Of a DNA stretch of 8,038 nucleotides, positions 1 through 6,113 are shown one piece after another. The DNA lies in the NCBI GenBank assembly GCA_017552845.1, contig JAFZOE010000272.1, positions 1-8,038 of the forward strand, read 5' to 3'. Made by a program: the position numbers and the translations under genes. The stretch comes from Clostridia bacterium. GTDB taxonomy: Bacteria > Bacillota > Clostridia > Oscillospirales > Acutalibacteraceae. The first letter of the stretch is position 1. Each line of letters starts with the position of its first letter. The notes beneath the pieces were generated by a model. The model had not been told where the DNA came from and made no database searches. It saw only the letters and a program-made list of their open reading frames with translations.

Positions 1-771
1 ATATTCCATAGCGGCAGTTCCGCCGATCATATTCTTTGCAAAGCTGGGAACGTTTTCATTGATAGTTGCGGGAAGAGGAACGTTGAAAGCCTTGGGAGCA
101 TGGCCGGAACCATGTGTTACGTTCTGCGAAGTCGGATCGGCTACGGTTACGATAGTGATTGTATATTTACCATCCTTCTCTGTGCAGGTAGCGCTCTTGA
201 CATCGGTTGCGGTGAGCTTGGAAGCATAGCTTTCATTTTCAACGGGATAAGTATTCTTGATCGCAGCGCCGGTAAATGTTTCGGAACCCTTGCTGTTCTT
301 AGCAAGCTGATCATCAATAAACTTATCGGCACCGCCGACAACTCTTGCAACGGTATTTACCCAACCGGGAAGCTGAGTGGCACCGGCAAGGCTGATTTTG
401 GAAGAGTTCCTTGTTGCGGATTTTGCATCGGTCTTAATCTTATTGGATGCCTCGTTGAAGTAAGCAACGATTTCTTCCTTGGTCTGGGGAGCCTTCTTCG
501 CTTCTTCGGTGGTCTCTTCTGTCTCAGACTCGGATTCGGCCTCGGAAACGTCTTCCTTGCTTTCCTCGGGAGCTTCGGTGCTCTCTTCGGGAGCCTCGGT
601 GGATTCGTCTTCGCCTGTGGGGGCTTCGGTTACTTCATCGGTGGGAGCCTCAGTGATTTCTTCGGTAACTTCGGGCTCTGTGGTGGTAGTTTCATCGGGT
701 GTCTTTGCGCCGCAGGCTGCGAGTGAAATAACAAGAGCGAGGGCTGCAAGAAGTGCGATTAATTTTTTCAT
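1..771 (-). CDS. Unknown lipoprotein with TEAP-rich linker (3' end outside window)
   Basis: The gene starts at the ATG ending at 771 and stays open to the left edge, giving 257 codons without a stop; the C-terminus is off-window. The signal peptide MKKLIALLAALALVISLAAC has a lipobox LAAC with lipidated Cys20. Residues 24-96 are a Thr/Glu/Pro/Ser/Ala-rich acidic linker, including four TEAP units, of the type that spans the cell wall and displays an outer domain. The outer part (about 97-257) starts KEEIVAYFNEASNKIK and includes LPGWVNTVARVVGG and a YTITIVTVAD strand; I do not recognise it and give no function. It has its own promoter-like sequence and a perfect AGGAGG with an 8-nt spacer, so it is probably transcribed apart from the upstream genes. 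GCG is used for only 2 of 35 alanines and AAG outnumbers AAA about three to one, unlike mnmE, suggesting high expression or a different origin. Confidence 0.87.
   Translation of the reverse strand, partial: MKKLIALLAALALVISLAACGAKTPDETTTTEPEVTEEITEAPTDEVTEAPTGEDESTEAPEESTEAPEESKEDVSEAESESETEETTEEAKKAPQTKEEIVAYFNEASNKIKTDAKSATRNSSKISLAGATQLPGWVNTVARVVGGADKFIDDQLAKNSKGSETFTGAAIKNTYPVENESYASKLTATDVKSATCTEKDGKYTITIVTVADPTSQNVTHGSGHAPKAFNVPLPATINENVPSFAKNMIGGTAAMEY
562..654 (-). repeat. Degenerate TEAP repeat in lipoprotein linker
   Basis: The linker of the left-edge lipoprotein contains TEAP four times, starting at residues 40, 48, 58 and 65, with the last two copies in a near-exact 7-residue unit STEAPEE. 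At DNA level the copies differ in third positions, so this is a degenerate coding repeat rather than a recent expansion. It most likely gives an extended, acidic, flexible stalk. Confidence 0.8.
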
Positions 772-779
772 TGAAAATT

Positions 780-785
780 CCTCCT
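780..785 (-). promoter_or_regulatory. Ribosome binding site of the left-edge lipoprotein gene
   Basis: A full AGGAGG lies 8 nt before the ATG at 769-771. It is the strongest Shine-Dalgarno match in the window, fixes the start codon of the lipoprotein and fits strong translation. Confidence 0.85.
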
Positions 786-808
786 GAAATGTGTTTGGCT
801 TTAACCTT

Positions 809-829
809 AAATATTATATGATAATATTT
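809..829. repeat. Perfect 9-bp AT inverted repeat overlapping the -10 box
   Basis: The arms AAATATTAT and ATAATATTT are exact reverse complements separated by 3 bases. On the minus strand the repeat covers the downstream half of the promoter spacer and the -10 box of the lipoprotein gene. This is the right place for a repressor operator. It has no G or C in the stem and no T-run after it, so it is a poor intrinsic terminator. Chance in AT-rich DNA is a real alternative. Confidence 0.55.
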
Positions 830-841
830 TTATAAAATCAA
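813..841 (-). promoter_or_regulatory. Sigma-A type promoter for the left-edge lipoprotein gene
   Basis: On the minus strand TTGATT (836-841, 4 of 6 matches to TTGACA) is followed after exactly 17 bp by a perfect TATAAT (813-818). The -35 box overlaps the stop codon of the upstream substrate-binding-type gene. A start point near 805 would give a leader of about 35 nt including AGGAGG. No extended -10 TG is present. The region is AT-rich, so chance matches are possible, but box quality, exact spacing and position just before a gene make this a good call. Confidence 0.7.
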
Positions 842-1899
842 GTGGCAATATAGTAAAAATCAGCGCCGGGGATTTTGCCTCCCATAAGGTCGGGATATGT
901 TTTGAAGAGAATCTCAAGCGTTGCCTGAGCCGCCTCTTTCGCATCCTCGCCTTCGAGGTATTCGTAGTTACAGCCCGAAACGGTATTCGCCGCCACGGTA
1001 AAATCATCAAACAGACCGGCTTCGACAAGCGGCTTGCCGAGAGTTTCGCTGGTCGCAGTGTAATTGAGTGAAACCTCGCAGAAAATCAGGAATTCGCTTA
1101 TGATATCGGGATTTGCCTCAACATAATCCTTCCTCGCGACCACGCAGGCGGTAACGGGAGGGGTATCAAACAGCTGTTTCCACACCTTATTGAGCGAAAA
1201 AGCCTGCTTGGGAACATTCTCGCCGCTGACGACCTTTGCCGCCGAAATAACCGGGAGAATATAGATATCTCTGCGGTCGGTCGTCGCCTTCTCAATTATT
1301 TCATCATCCGAATCGACAGTCTTCAATTCAATATCCTTGCCGACCCCGCTCTTTTTGATGAGCGTATCAATAAGGCATTTAGCGAGCGAATCGGTGCCGT
1401 TCATCCAGACCGTTCTGCCCCTGAAATCCTCAATGCTCTCAACATTTATGATTTCAAAATCCACGGGCGGGGCGGTGGTTTCCTTCTCTTCGCCTTCCTT
1501 AGATTCGGCCGCGGTCGTTGACTCATCCTCGTCCTCTTTCATGGCGAGCACCTGAATTGCACCCGTCGCGGCAGTGCAGAGCATCTGAACCGCTCCGTTC
1601 GTTTCATTATAGATCTTCGCGGCCGTATCGAGCGGGAGAACCGCAATATCAACGCTTCCGTCCTTTATCAGACCGGCAACCTCATCCACGGTATCATAGT
1701 ATTTCATATCGTAGGCGTAGCTTCTGTCCGTCATGATTTTGAACGCGCCGAAGCCTGTTTCGTCTTTGACCGCGGCGACCTTGGTCTTGTTTTCTCTCTC
1801 ATCCGGATCGCCTTCCGGAGCTTTTTTGCCGCAGGCGGCAAGAGCAAAAACAATACTGACGGCGAGAAGCAGGGAAATGATTTTTATGATGTTTTTCAT
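838..1899 (-). CDS. Lipoprotein resembling ABC transporter substrate-binding proteins (NMT1/SsuA-like)
   Basis: Probable surface-anchored binding protein; the ligand cannot be read from the sequence. The start at 1899 gives 353 residues; an in-frame ATG at 1905 would add two. I prefer 1899 because GAGGTGA (1906-1912) touches the 1905 ATG but lies at a good 6-nt spacing from 1899. A lipoprotein signal peptide ends in the lipobox LAAC at 20-23 (modified Cys23). The mature part has the two-lobe style of NMT1/THI5 and SsuA-like proteins: KVAAVKDETGFGAFKIM, a SVDIAVLPLDTAAKIYN segment typical of ligand-pocket helices, FRGRTVWMNGTDS near 159, ARKDYVEANPDII, and a final GADFYY. Residues 122-146 form an acidic, Ser/Thr-rich low-complexity insert inside what should be a folded lobe. 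It sits 13 bp after mnmE, probably as the last gene of that transcript. No ABC permease or ATPase gene is in the window. The family call is from motif memory, not a search. Confidence 0.8.
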   Translation of the reverse strand: MKNIIKIISLLLAVSIVFALAACGKKAPEGDPDERENKTKVAAVKDETGFGAFKIMTDRSYAYDMKYYDTVDEVAGLIKDGSVDIAVLPLDTAAKIYNETNGAVQMLCTAATGAIQVLAMKEDEDESTTAAESKEGEEKETTAPPVDFEIINVESIEDFRGRTVWMNGTDSLAKCLIDTLIKKSGVGKDIELKTVDSDDEIIEKATTDRRDIYILPVISAAKVVSGENVPKQAFSLNKVWKQLFDTPPVTACVVARKDYVEANPDIISEFLIFCEVSLNYTATSETLGKPLVEAGLFDDFTVAANTVSGCNYEYLEGEDAKEAAQATLEILFKTYPDLMGGKIPGADFYYIAT

Positions 1900-1905
1900 A
1901 TTCAT

Positions 1906-1912
1906 TCACCTC
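1906..1912 (-). promoter_or_regulatory. Ribosome binding site deciding the start of the substrate-binding-type lipoprotein
   Basis: GAGGTGA fills the whole space between the mnmE TAA (1913-1915) and the ATG at 1903-1905. It abuts that first ATG, but is 6 nt from the second ATG at 1897-1899. The second ATG, which gives MKNIIKI, is therefore the likelier start. Confidence 0.65.
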
Positions 1913-3280
1913 TTACTTTCCTACACAGAATCTTGAGAATACTTCATCCACGACGGCGGAAGTTGCCTTTTCGCCCGTAAGTTCAAGCAGAGCGTCAACA
2001 GCGCAGTCGGCGCAGACATTGACGGCGTCGAGCGTGACTCCAGAGCGCAGGGCACTCAGCCCCTCTTCGAGATGATTCGCCGCTTTAAGACAGCAGGCGC
2101 GCTGTCTCTCGCCGGTAAGGCAGGCGGCATTTGTATCGAAATCGCCGGCGCTCAGCACTTCGCAGACGGCCTTTTCGAGTTCGCCGGCTCCCTCACCGGT
2201 CAGAGCCGAAATTTCAACGACTCTGTCAAAATTTCTGTCGATAATCTCTCTGTCCGCAACGCGGGGCAGGTCGGTTTTATTAAGCAGGGCAATCGCTTTT
2301 CTGCCCCTGCATTCCTCTATAATCGAAATATCCTCGGCGTTGATTTCATCGCCCGAATCAAAAACAGCGAGAATCAGCTGAGCTCTTTCGAGACGCTTTT
2401 TTGCAAGGTCAACGCCTATATTTTCAACGGGATTATCGGTCTCATGAATTCCCGCGGTATCTGCAATCTTCAGAATAATATCGCCGAGCATTATTTTTTC
2501 TTCAACAACATCGCGGGTCGTGCCGGCTATATCGGTGACTATCGAGCGGCTGAAACCGCTGAGAAGATTCATAATCGCGGATTTGCCGACATTGGGCTTG
2601 CCGACGATTACGGTATCGACTCCCTCGGTAACCGCCCTGCCCGAATCATAATTCTTTATAATTGACTCAAGCTCGGCTTTGACGGATTCGAAAACACTTT
2701 CAATTTCAGCCATGCTTATCTCTTCGATATCCTCATCGGGATAATCCACCCAGGCGGCAAGAGAAGCGCATACGCCGGTTATCTTTTCACAGCATTCCTT
2801 GATTTTTGCGCTGAGATTGCCCTCGAGAGTATTCAGCGCGGCAACAGCCGCCTGTTTGCCCGAGGCGCTTATGAGAGCCATGACGCTCTCGGCGGCGGCG
2901 AGATCCTTTTTGCCGTTGAGAAAAGCGCGCTTTGTGAATTCGCCGGGGCCTGCGGGCTCGGCACCCGCTTCAAGCACGGCTCTGAGCACCTGCTTCGTGA
3001 TATAAAGGCCGCCGTGGCAGTTGATTTCCGCAGTATCCTCGCCGGTGTAGCTGTGAGGCGCGCGGTAAACGAGGCAGACCGCCTCGTCGATTTTTTCATT
3101 CTTATACTCCGCAGAGCCGAAATACGCGCGGTATCCCTTGCTCTGCGCAATGTCTGCGCTGTTCATCGGCTTGAAAACCTTCGCGGCAATTTTCAGGGCA
3201 TCGGGACCCGATATTCTTATTATTCCTATGCCGCCGGGCGCATTAGGAGTTGATATGGCGGCAACGGTGGTGTCATTCAT
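1913..3280 (-). CDS. mnmE: tRNA uridine-5-carboxymethylaminomethyl modification GTPase MnmE (TrmE)
   Basis: MnmE works with MnmG to modify wobble uridine 34 of certain tRNAs (cmnm5U), using a methylene-tetrahydrofolate carbon and GTP hydrolysis. The 455-residue length is normal. The N-terminal folate-binding domain begins with IAT/AIS-type sequence TPNAPGGIGIIRISG (11-25). A helical domain follows, interrupted by the G domain at about 215-375 with all GTPase motifs: G1 GKPNVGKS (227-234), G2 TTRD (254-257), G3 DTAG (274-277) followed by E280 in the position of the catalytic glutamate, and G4 NKTD (334-337). The C-terminus is FCVGK, the family's C-[IV]-G-K motif, with C452. AGGTGA four bases before the ATG overlaps the upstream minD stop, so translation is probably coupled. 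In many Firmicutes mnmE sits with yidC, jag and mnmG; here it follows minD instead. Confidence in function is very high. Confidence 0.98.
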   Translation of the reverse strand: MNDTTVAAISTPNAPGGIGIIRISGPDALKIAAKVFKPMNSADIAQSKGYRAYFGSAEYKNEKIDEAVCLVYRAPHSYTGEDTAEINCHGGLYITKQVLRAVLEAGAEPAGPGEFTKRAFLNGKKDLAAAESVMALISASGKQAAVAALNTLEGNLSAKIKECCEKITGVCASLAAWVDYPDEDIEEISMAEIESVFESVKAELESIIKNYDSGRAVTEGVDTVIVGKPNVGKSAIMNLLSGFSRSIVTDIAGTTRDVVEEKIMLGDIILKIADTAGIHETDNPVENIGVDLAKKRLERAQLILAVFDSGDEINAEDISIIEECRGRKAIALLNKTDLPRVADREIIDRNFDRVVEISALTGEGAGELEKAVCEVLSAGDFDTNAACLTGERQRACCLKAANHLEEGLSALRSGVTLDAVNVCADCAVDALLELTGEKATSAVVDEVFSRFCVGK

Positions 3281-3288
3281 ATTATCAC

Positions 3289-4011
3289 CTATTCGCAGAT
3301 AAGTTCGACCTTTTCGCCGGTCAGCCGTTTCGCAATTCTCTGAAACGCCTGAACCGAAGGCGAGAATTCATCGGGATAAATGCCCGTAACAGAGGCGTAG
3401 GCGAGCACTCTGTCAATCGGGACCACGCCGAGAAGGGGCGTGCAGGTCTCATCTATGCATTCGTCAAGATTGAGGAGCTTGCGGCGCACTGCCGGCCTCA
3501 CCTCAAACATATTTATAACAAGCTTTCTCTCGGCAACTCCGAGGCGCTCCGCCTCAATGCAGGCGGCGGCGCAGCTTCTGACACAGATGCTGTCCGCAGT
3601 CGTGACCGCTATGAGTTTATCGGCGGCGCTCACCGCGATTTCAAAGCCTTCGCCGACCCCCGCGGGAGCATCAATAAATACATAATCATACTTTGAAAAG
3701 ATTTCGCCGAGTGTATCGCGCAGGGCACTACCTGAAAAAGCATCGTCATATTTTCTCGGAGCGGCGATGAAATCAATATCGCCCGTAATGACCGCTCTTT
3801 CGGGAGCGCAACGGGAGAGAATGCAGTCTCCCCAGTCGAAAACCACCTGTTCATCGCAGCCGAGAAGAAGATCGAGCGAGCGCAGACCGATATCGCAGTC
3901 AATCGCCAGCACCTTTTTGCCGAGCGCCGAGAGCGCCTTTGATATGCCCGCCGTGAAGGTGGATTTTCCGACGCCGCCCTTGCCCGAGGCGACCGCGTAG
4001 ATTCGCGTCAT
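3289..4011 (-). CDS. minD: MinD-family ATPase (septum-site determining type), lacking the C-terminal membrane tail
   Basis: MinD is a membrane-cycling ParA/MinD ATPase that, with MinC, blocks FtsZ ring assembly away from midcell. The 240-residue protein starts with the deviant Walker A motif SGKGGVGKST, with the signature lysine K11 and P-loop K16. It has the MinD-type switch I AIDCDIGLRSLDL (D38, D40), the Walker B/switch II VFIDAPAG (D114), and a GVVPID segment near 186-190. The dimer-forming lysine and the GLRxLDL stretch favour MinD over plasmid ParA or FlhG. The start is supported by AAGGAG with a 7-nt spacer. MinD is usually about 260-270 residues and ends in a basic amphipathic membrane-targeting helix; here the protein stops at KRLTGEKVELICE, where that helix would normally follow. 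The stop overlaps the ribosome binding site of mnmE, so no tail is hidden downstream. No minC or minE lies beside it. Membership of the family is clear; classical Min function is uncertain. Confidence 0.86.
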   Translation of the reverse strand: MTRIYAVASGKGGVGKSTFTAGISKALSALGKKVLAIDCDIGLRSLDLLLGCDEQVVFDWGDCILSRCAPERAVITGDIDFIAAPRKYDDAFSGSALRDTLGEIFSKYDYVFIDAPAGVGEGFEIAVSAADKLIAVTTADSICVRSCAAACIEAERLGVAERKLVINMFEVRPAVRRKLLNLDECIDETCTPLLGVVPIDRVLAYASVTGIYPDEFSPSVQAFQRIAKRLTGEKVELICE

Positions 4012-4018
4012 AAGCTCA

Positions 4019-4024
4019 CTCCTT
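4019..4024 (-). promoter_or_regulatory. Ribosome binding site of minD
   Basis: AAGGAG lies 7 nt before the minD ATG (4009-4011) in the 36-bp gap after the PBP2 gene. It supports the short N-terminus MTRIYAVASGKGG as the true start. Confidence 0.8.
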
Positions 4025-4030
4025 TCAAAT

Positions 4031-4059
4031 ATTATCTGCTGTTAATCTTACGGAATCAG
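4031..4059 (-). promoter_or_regulatory. Weak candidate internal promoter before minD
   Basis: On the minus strand CTGATT (4054-4059, 3 of 6 to consensus) and GATAAT (4031-4036, 5 of 6) are separated by 17 bp. They lie over the end of the PBP2 gene and the start of the 36-bp gap. The -35 box is poor, and the genes on both sides are closely packed on one strand, so this may be chance. If real it would let minD, mnmE and the following lipoprotein gene be expressed apart from the mre genes. Confidence 0.25.
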
Positions 4060-6099
4060 GACTTCCTCCGCGCCGAGTCCTTCGGCGGAATCGGATGCGC
4101 CGAGCCAGTATTCTATCGCGGCGGAAACAACGGGTGAAAGATATTTACCCGAAACGAGGCCTTCGCCGACGACCGCTACCGCTATCTGCGGATTGTCATA
4201 GGGCGCGAAGGCAATAAGGAAACCGTTGTTTATCTTGGTGGAATAACCGTTTCCGGTCCGCCTGATTTCCTGGCTGGTACCCGTTTTACAGGCAACTTTT
4301 ACCGGCAGATGCCAGAAATACTGGGCGCAGTAGCCGGTAGTTCCGACTTCGAGCATACCGCGCTTGACTATATCGATTGTCTCTTTTGAAATACCTGTCT
4401 GGACGACAACCTCGGGGCCGTTGTCGAGCTTGGTCTCGCTGTAATCAAAGCTCTTTATGCTCTTGATGAGATGTGCTCTGTAGCGCACTCCGCCGTTTGC
4501 GATTGTATTGACATAATTCGCGAGCTGAATCGGAGTCCAGAGGTTGCCCGCCTGACCGATGGCCGACTGGACGGTATAGCCCGGCAGCCATGTCTGATTT
4601 ATCGAGGCGCGGTATTCCGGGCTGTCAAGCACGCCGACCGCCTCATTGAGCTCTACGCCGGTCTTTGCTCCGAGGCCGAGAAGGGTGCGGTATTCATTCA
4701 TCTTATCAATGCCGAGCATATCGCCGACCTTCAGGAAGAAGGTGTTGCAGGATTCATCAATCGCATGAACGACATTGACATATAAATTCTCGTGGGCCTG
4801 CTCGCACTTGAAATGCTGGCCCATATATGTATAGGAACCGTTGCAGAAAACGGTAAAATCTTCGTCGATTATTTTTTCTTCAAGCGCCGCAATGGCGACA
4901 GAGGGCTTCGCGGTTGAGCCGCAGGCGTAGGTTGACATCAGCGCTCTGTTCCAGAGGGGCGAACCCTTTGCGGTGTTGAGCTCCTGCGCGTGCTCGCCGT
5001 AATTTGAAATATTATAGGTGGGATATGAGGCGCTCGCGAGAACGGAAGCATCCTTGCAGCTGAGAACCACGCAGGCACCGGCGTTCGGGACGATGGTATG
5101 GAAGCTGTTTTCTTCAATTACAACCTTTTCGAGCGCGTCCTGAACCACTTTCTGCATGCCGGAGTCAATGGTAAGAACTACTGTATCACCCTGCTCGGGC
5201 TGTTTCGTTATCTTGGTGGTGCGGTTGCCGTCGGCATCGGTATAGACGGTCTTTTCGCCGTTTTTACCTTTGAGGTATTCCTCGGCGGCGAGCTCCATTC
5301 CGCTCTTGCCGATTTCATCGGTGTCGGTATAGCCCTTGTCTTTAAGCTCTGCGTATTCCTCGGCATTGATAAGGCCGGTCATTCCAAGAATGTGCGGGGC
5401 AATAGTGCCGTCGGTATATGACCTGACAGGGACAACCTCAACGTCGACGCCCTTGAAGAAATCGCTTCTTTCTTTAATCAGGGCCACAAGCTTCTCGGGC
5501 ACTTTATCTGCGAAGGTGAACGGGGCGCTTATACTGAAATAGGTTCGCTCCATTTCATAGAGCACGGACGCGATATTTCTCGCATCCTTCTCGCCGTAGT
5601 CGCCGAGCTCGTATTTTTCGATAAGCGCGTCAAAACAATCCTGCGCGGTGGCGTAATCATTGAGATTGAGCATATCCCTGCTCTTGAGTTTCTTTATCAG
5701 CACTTCGCTGTCGGCCTTGAATTTTATCTTGCCGTTTGAGCCGAAGACAAGAGGAAGCGTATCCTTCCACTCTAGATGATTCGAAGTGAAAAGATGGATG
5801 AGATTGTTTATTATCTTGTTCCTCTCCTGCTTGTTGTCGGAATCGGGGAAAAACGCCGCGTCAAAGATAATCGAATAACCCTGCTCGTTGAAGACGAGCT
5901 TTTTGCCGTTGCAGTCGACTATCTCGCCGCGCGCGGCCTTTATCGGCGAGGTCCTTGAAGAAACATTTGATACAATATCCTTGTATTTCTGCGTTTCTAT
6001 GACCTGCAGTTTGAAAAGGTCGCCGCCGAGTATTCCGAAAAGAAGCACCAGGATGCAGACTATCGCAATCTGCCTTCCCCGCGAAATGTTAAGTTTCAT
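4048..6099 (-). CDS. mrdA: Penicillin-binding protein 2 (class B, elongation-specific transpeptidase)
   Basis: Transpeptidase that crosslinks new peptidoglycan during lateral growth, working with RodA and the MreBCD scaffold; a beta-lactam target. Length is 683 residues. It has a short cytoplasmic N-terminus, one membrane anchor at about 10-28, a dimerisation/pedestal domain that begins around the RGEIVDCNGKKL motif (58-68) and includes HILGMTGLI (236-244) and IGKSGME (263-269), and a C-terminal transpeptidase domain from about 335. All three active-site motifs are present: SxxK as S395-T-A-K398, SxN as S450-C-N452, and KTG as K605-T-G607. The residues before the catalytic serine read YACGSTAKP where PBP2 proteins usually have PGS, a mild variation that should not abolish activity. 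An AAAGG sequence lies 6 nt before the ATG. It sits directly after mreD, the usual elongasome order, but rodA does not follow. PBP2 is preferred over the division PBP3/FtsI because of the mre context and the extended pedestal typical of clostridial PBP2. Confidence 0.94.
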   Translation of the reverse strand: MKLNISRGRQIAIVCILVLLFGILGGDLFKLQVIETQKYKDIVSNVSSRTSPIKAARGEIVDCNGKKLVFNEQGYSIIFDAAFFPDSDNKQERNKIINNLIHLFTSNHLEWKDTLPLVFGSNGKIKFKADSEVLIKKLKSRDMLNLNDYATAQDCFDALIEKYELGDYGEKDARNIASVLYEMERTYFSISAPFTFADKVPEKLVALIKERSDFFKGVDVEVVPVRSYTDGTIAPHILGMTGLINAEEYAELKDKGYTDTDEIGKSGMELAAEEYLKGKNGEKTVYTDADGNRTTKITKQPEQGDTVVLTIDSGMQKVVQDALEKVVIEENSFHTIVPNAGACVVLSCKDASVLASASYPTYNISNYGEHAQELNTAKGSPLWNRALMSTYACGSTAKPSVAIAALEEKIIDEDFTVFCNGSYTYMGQHFKCEQAHENLYVNVVHAIDESCNTFFLKVGDMLGIDKMNEYRTLLGLGAKTGVELNEAVGVLDSPEYRASINQTWLPGYTVQSAIGQAGNLWTPIQLANYVNTIANGGVRYRAHLIKSIKSFDYSETKLDNGPEVVVQTGISKETIDIVKRGMLEVGTTGYCAQYFWHLPVKVACKTGTSQEIRRTGNGYSTKINNGFLIAFAPYDNPQIAVAVVGEGLVSGKYLSPVVSAAIEYWLGASDSAEGLGAEEVLIP

Positions 6100-6113
6100 T
6101 TCTCTGCCTTTAT

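Larger units (their letters stand above)
772..837. other. 66-bp AT-rich intergenic region between the two lipoprotein genes
   Basis: This is the longest gap between genes in the window. It contains the lipoprotein promoter (with the -35 box reaching into the upstream stop codon), the inverted repeat and the ribosome binding site. I find no GC-rich hairpin with a U-tract, so no clear terminator for the upstream gene series; read-through into the left-edge gene is possible. Confidence 0.7.

Noticed and set aside
100..726. Plus-strand open frame of 208 codons rich in Gly, Phe and Leu
   Set aside because: It is antisense to the left-edge lipoprotein, and its low-complexity composition is the mirror of the Glu/Thr/Pro/Ala linker codons. 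The minus frame has a start, ribosome binding site and lipobox.
809..829. AT inverted repeat as an intrinsic terminator for the upstream gene series
   Set aside because: The stem has only A-T pairs and the transcript continues AAGG rather than a U-run, so termination would be weak. It fits better as a promoter-overlapping repeat.
2072..2665. Plus-strand open frame of 197 codons inside mnmE
   Set aside because: It is antisense to the G domain of mnmE, whose motifs are all intact. The plus frame shows no recognisable domain.
3250..3696. Plus-strand open frame of 148 codons across the minD-mnmE junction
   Set aside because: It is antisense to two well-supported genes and has no family signature; it reflects codon bias on the other strand.
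3289..4011. Alternative identity as plasmid ParA or flagellar FlhG
   Set aside because: The GLRxLDL switch I stretch, the SGKGGVGKST start and the position next to mre/PBP2 genes fit MinD better; no parB, flagellar or plasmid gene is nearby.
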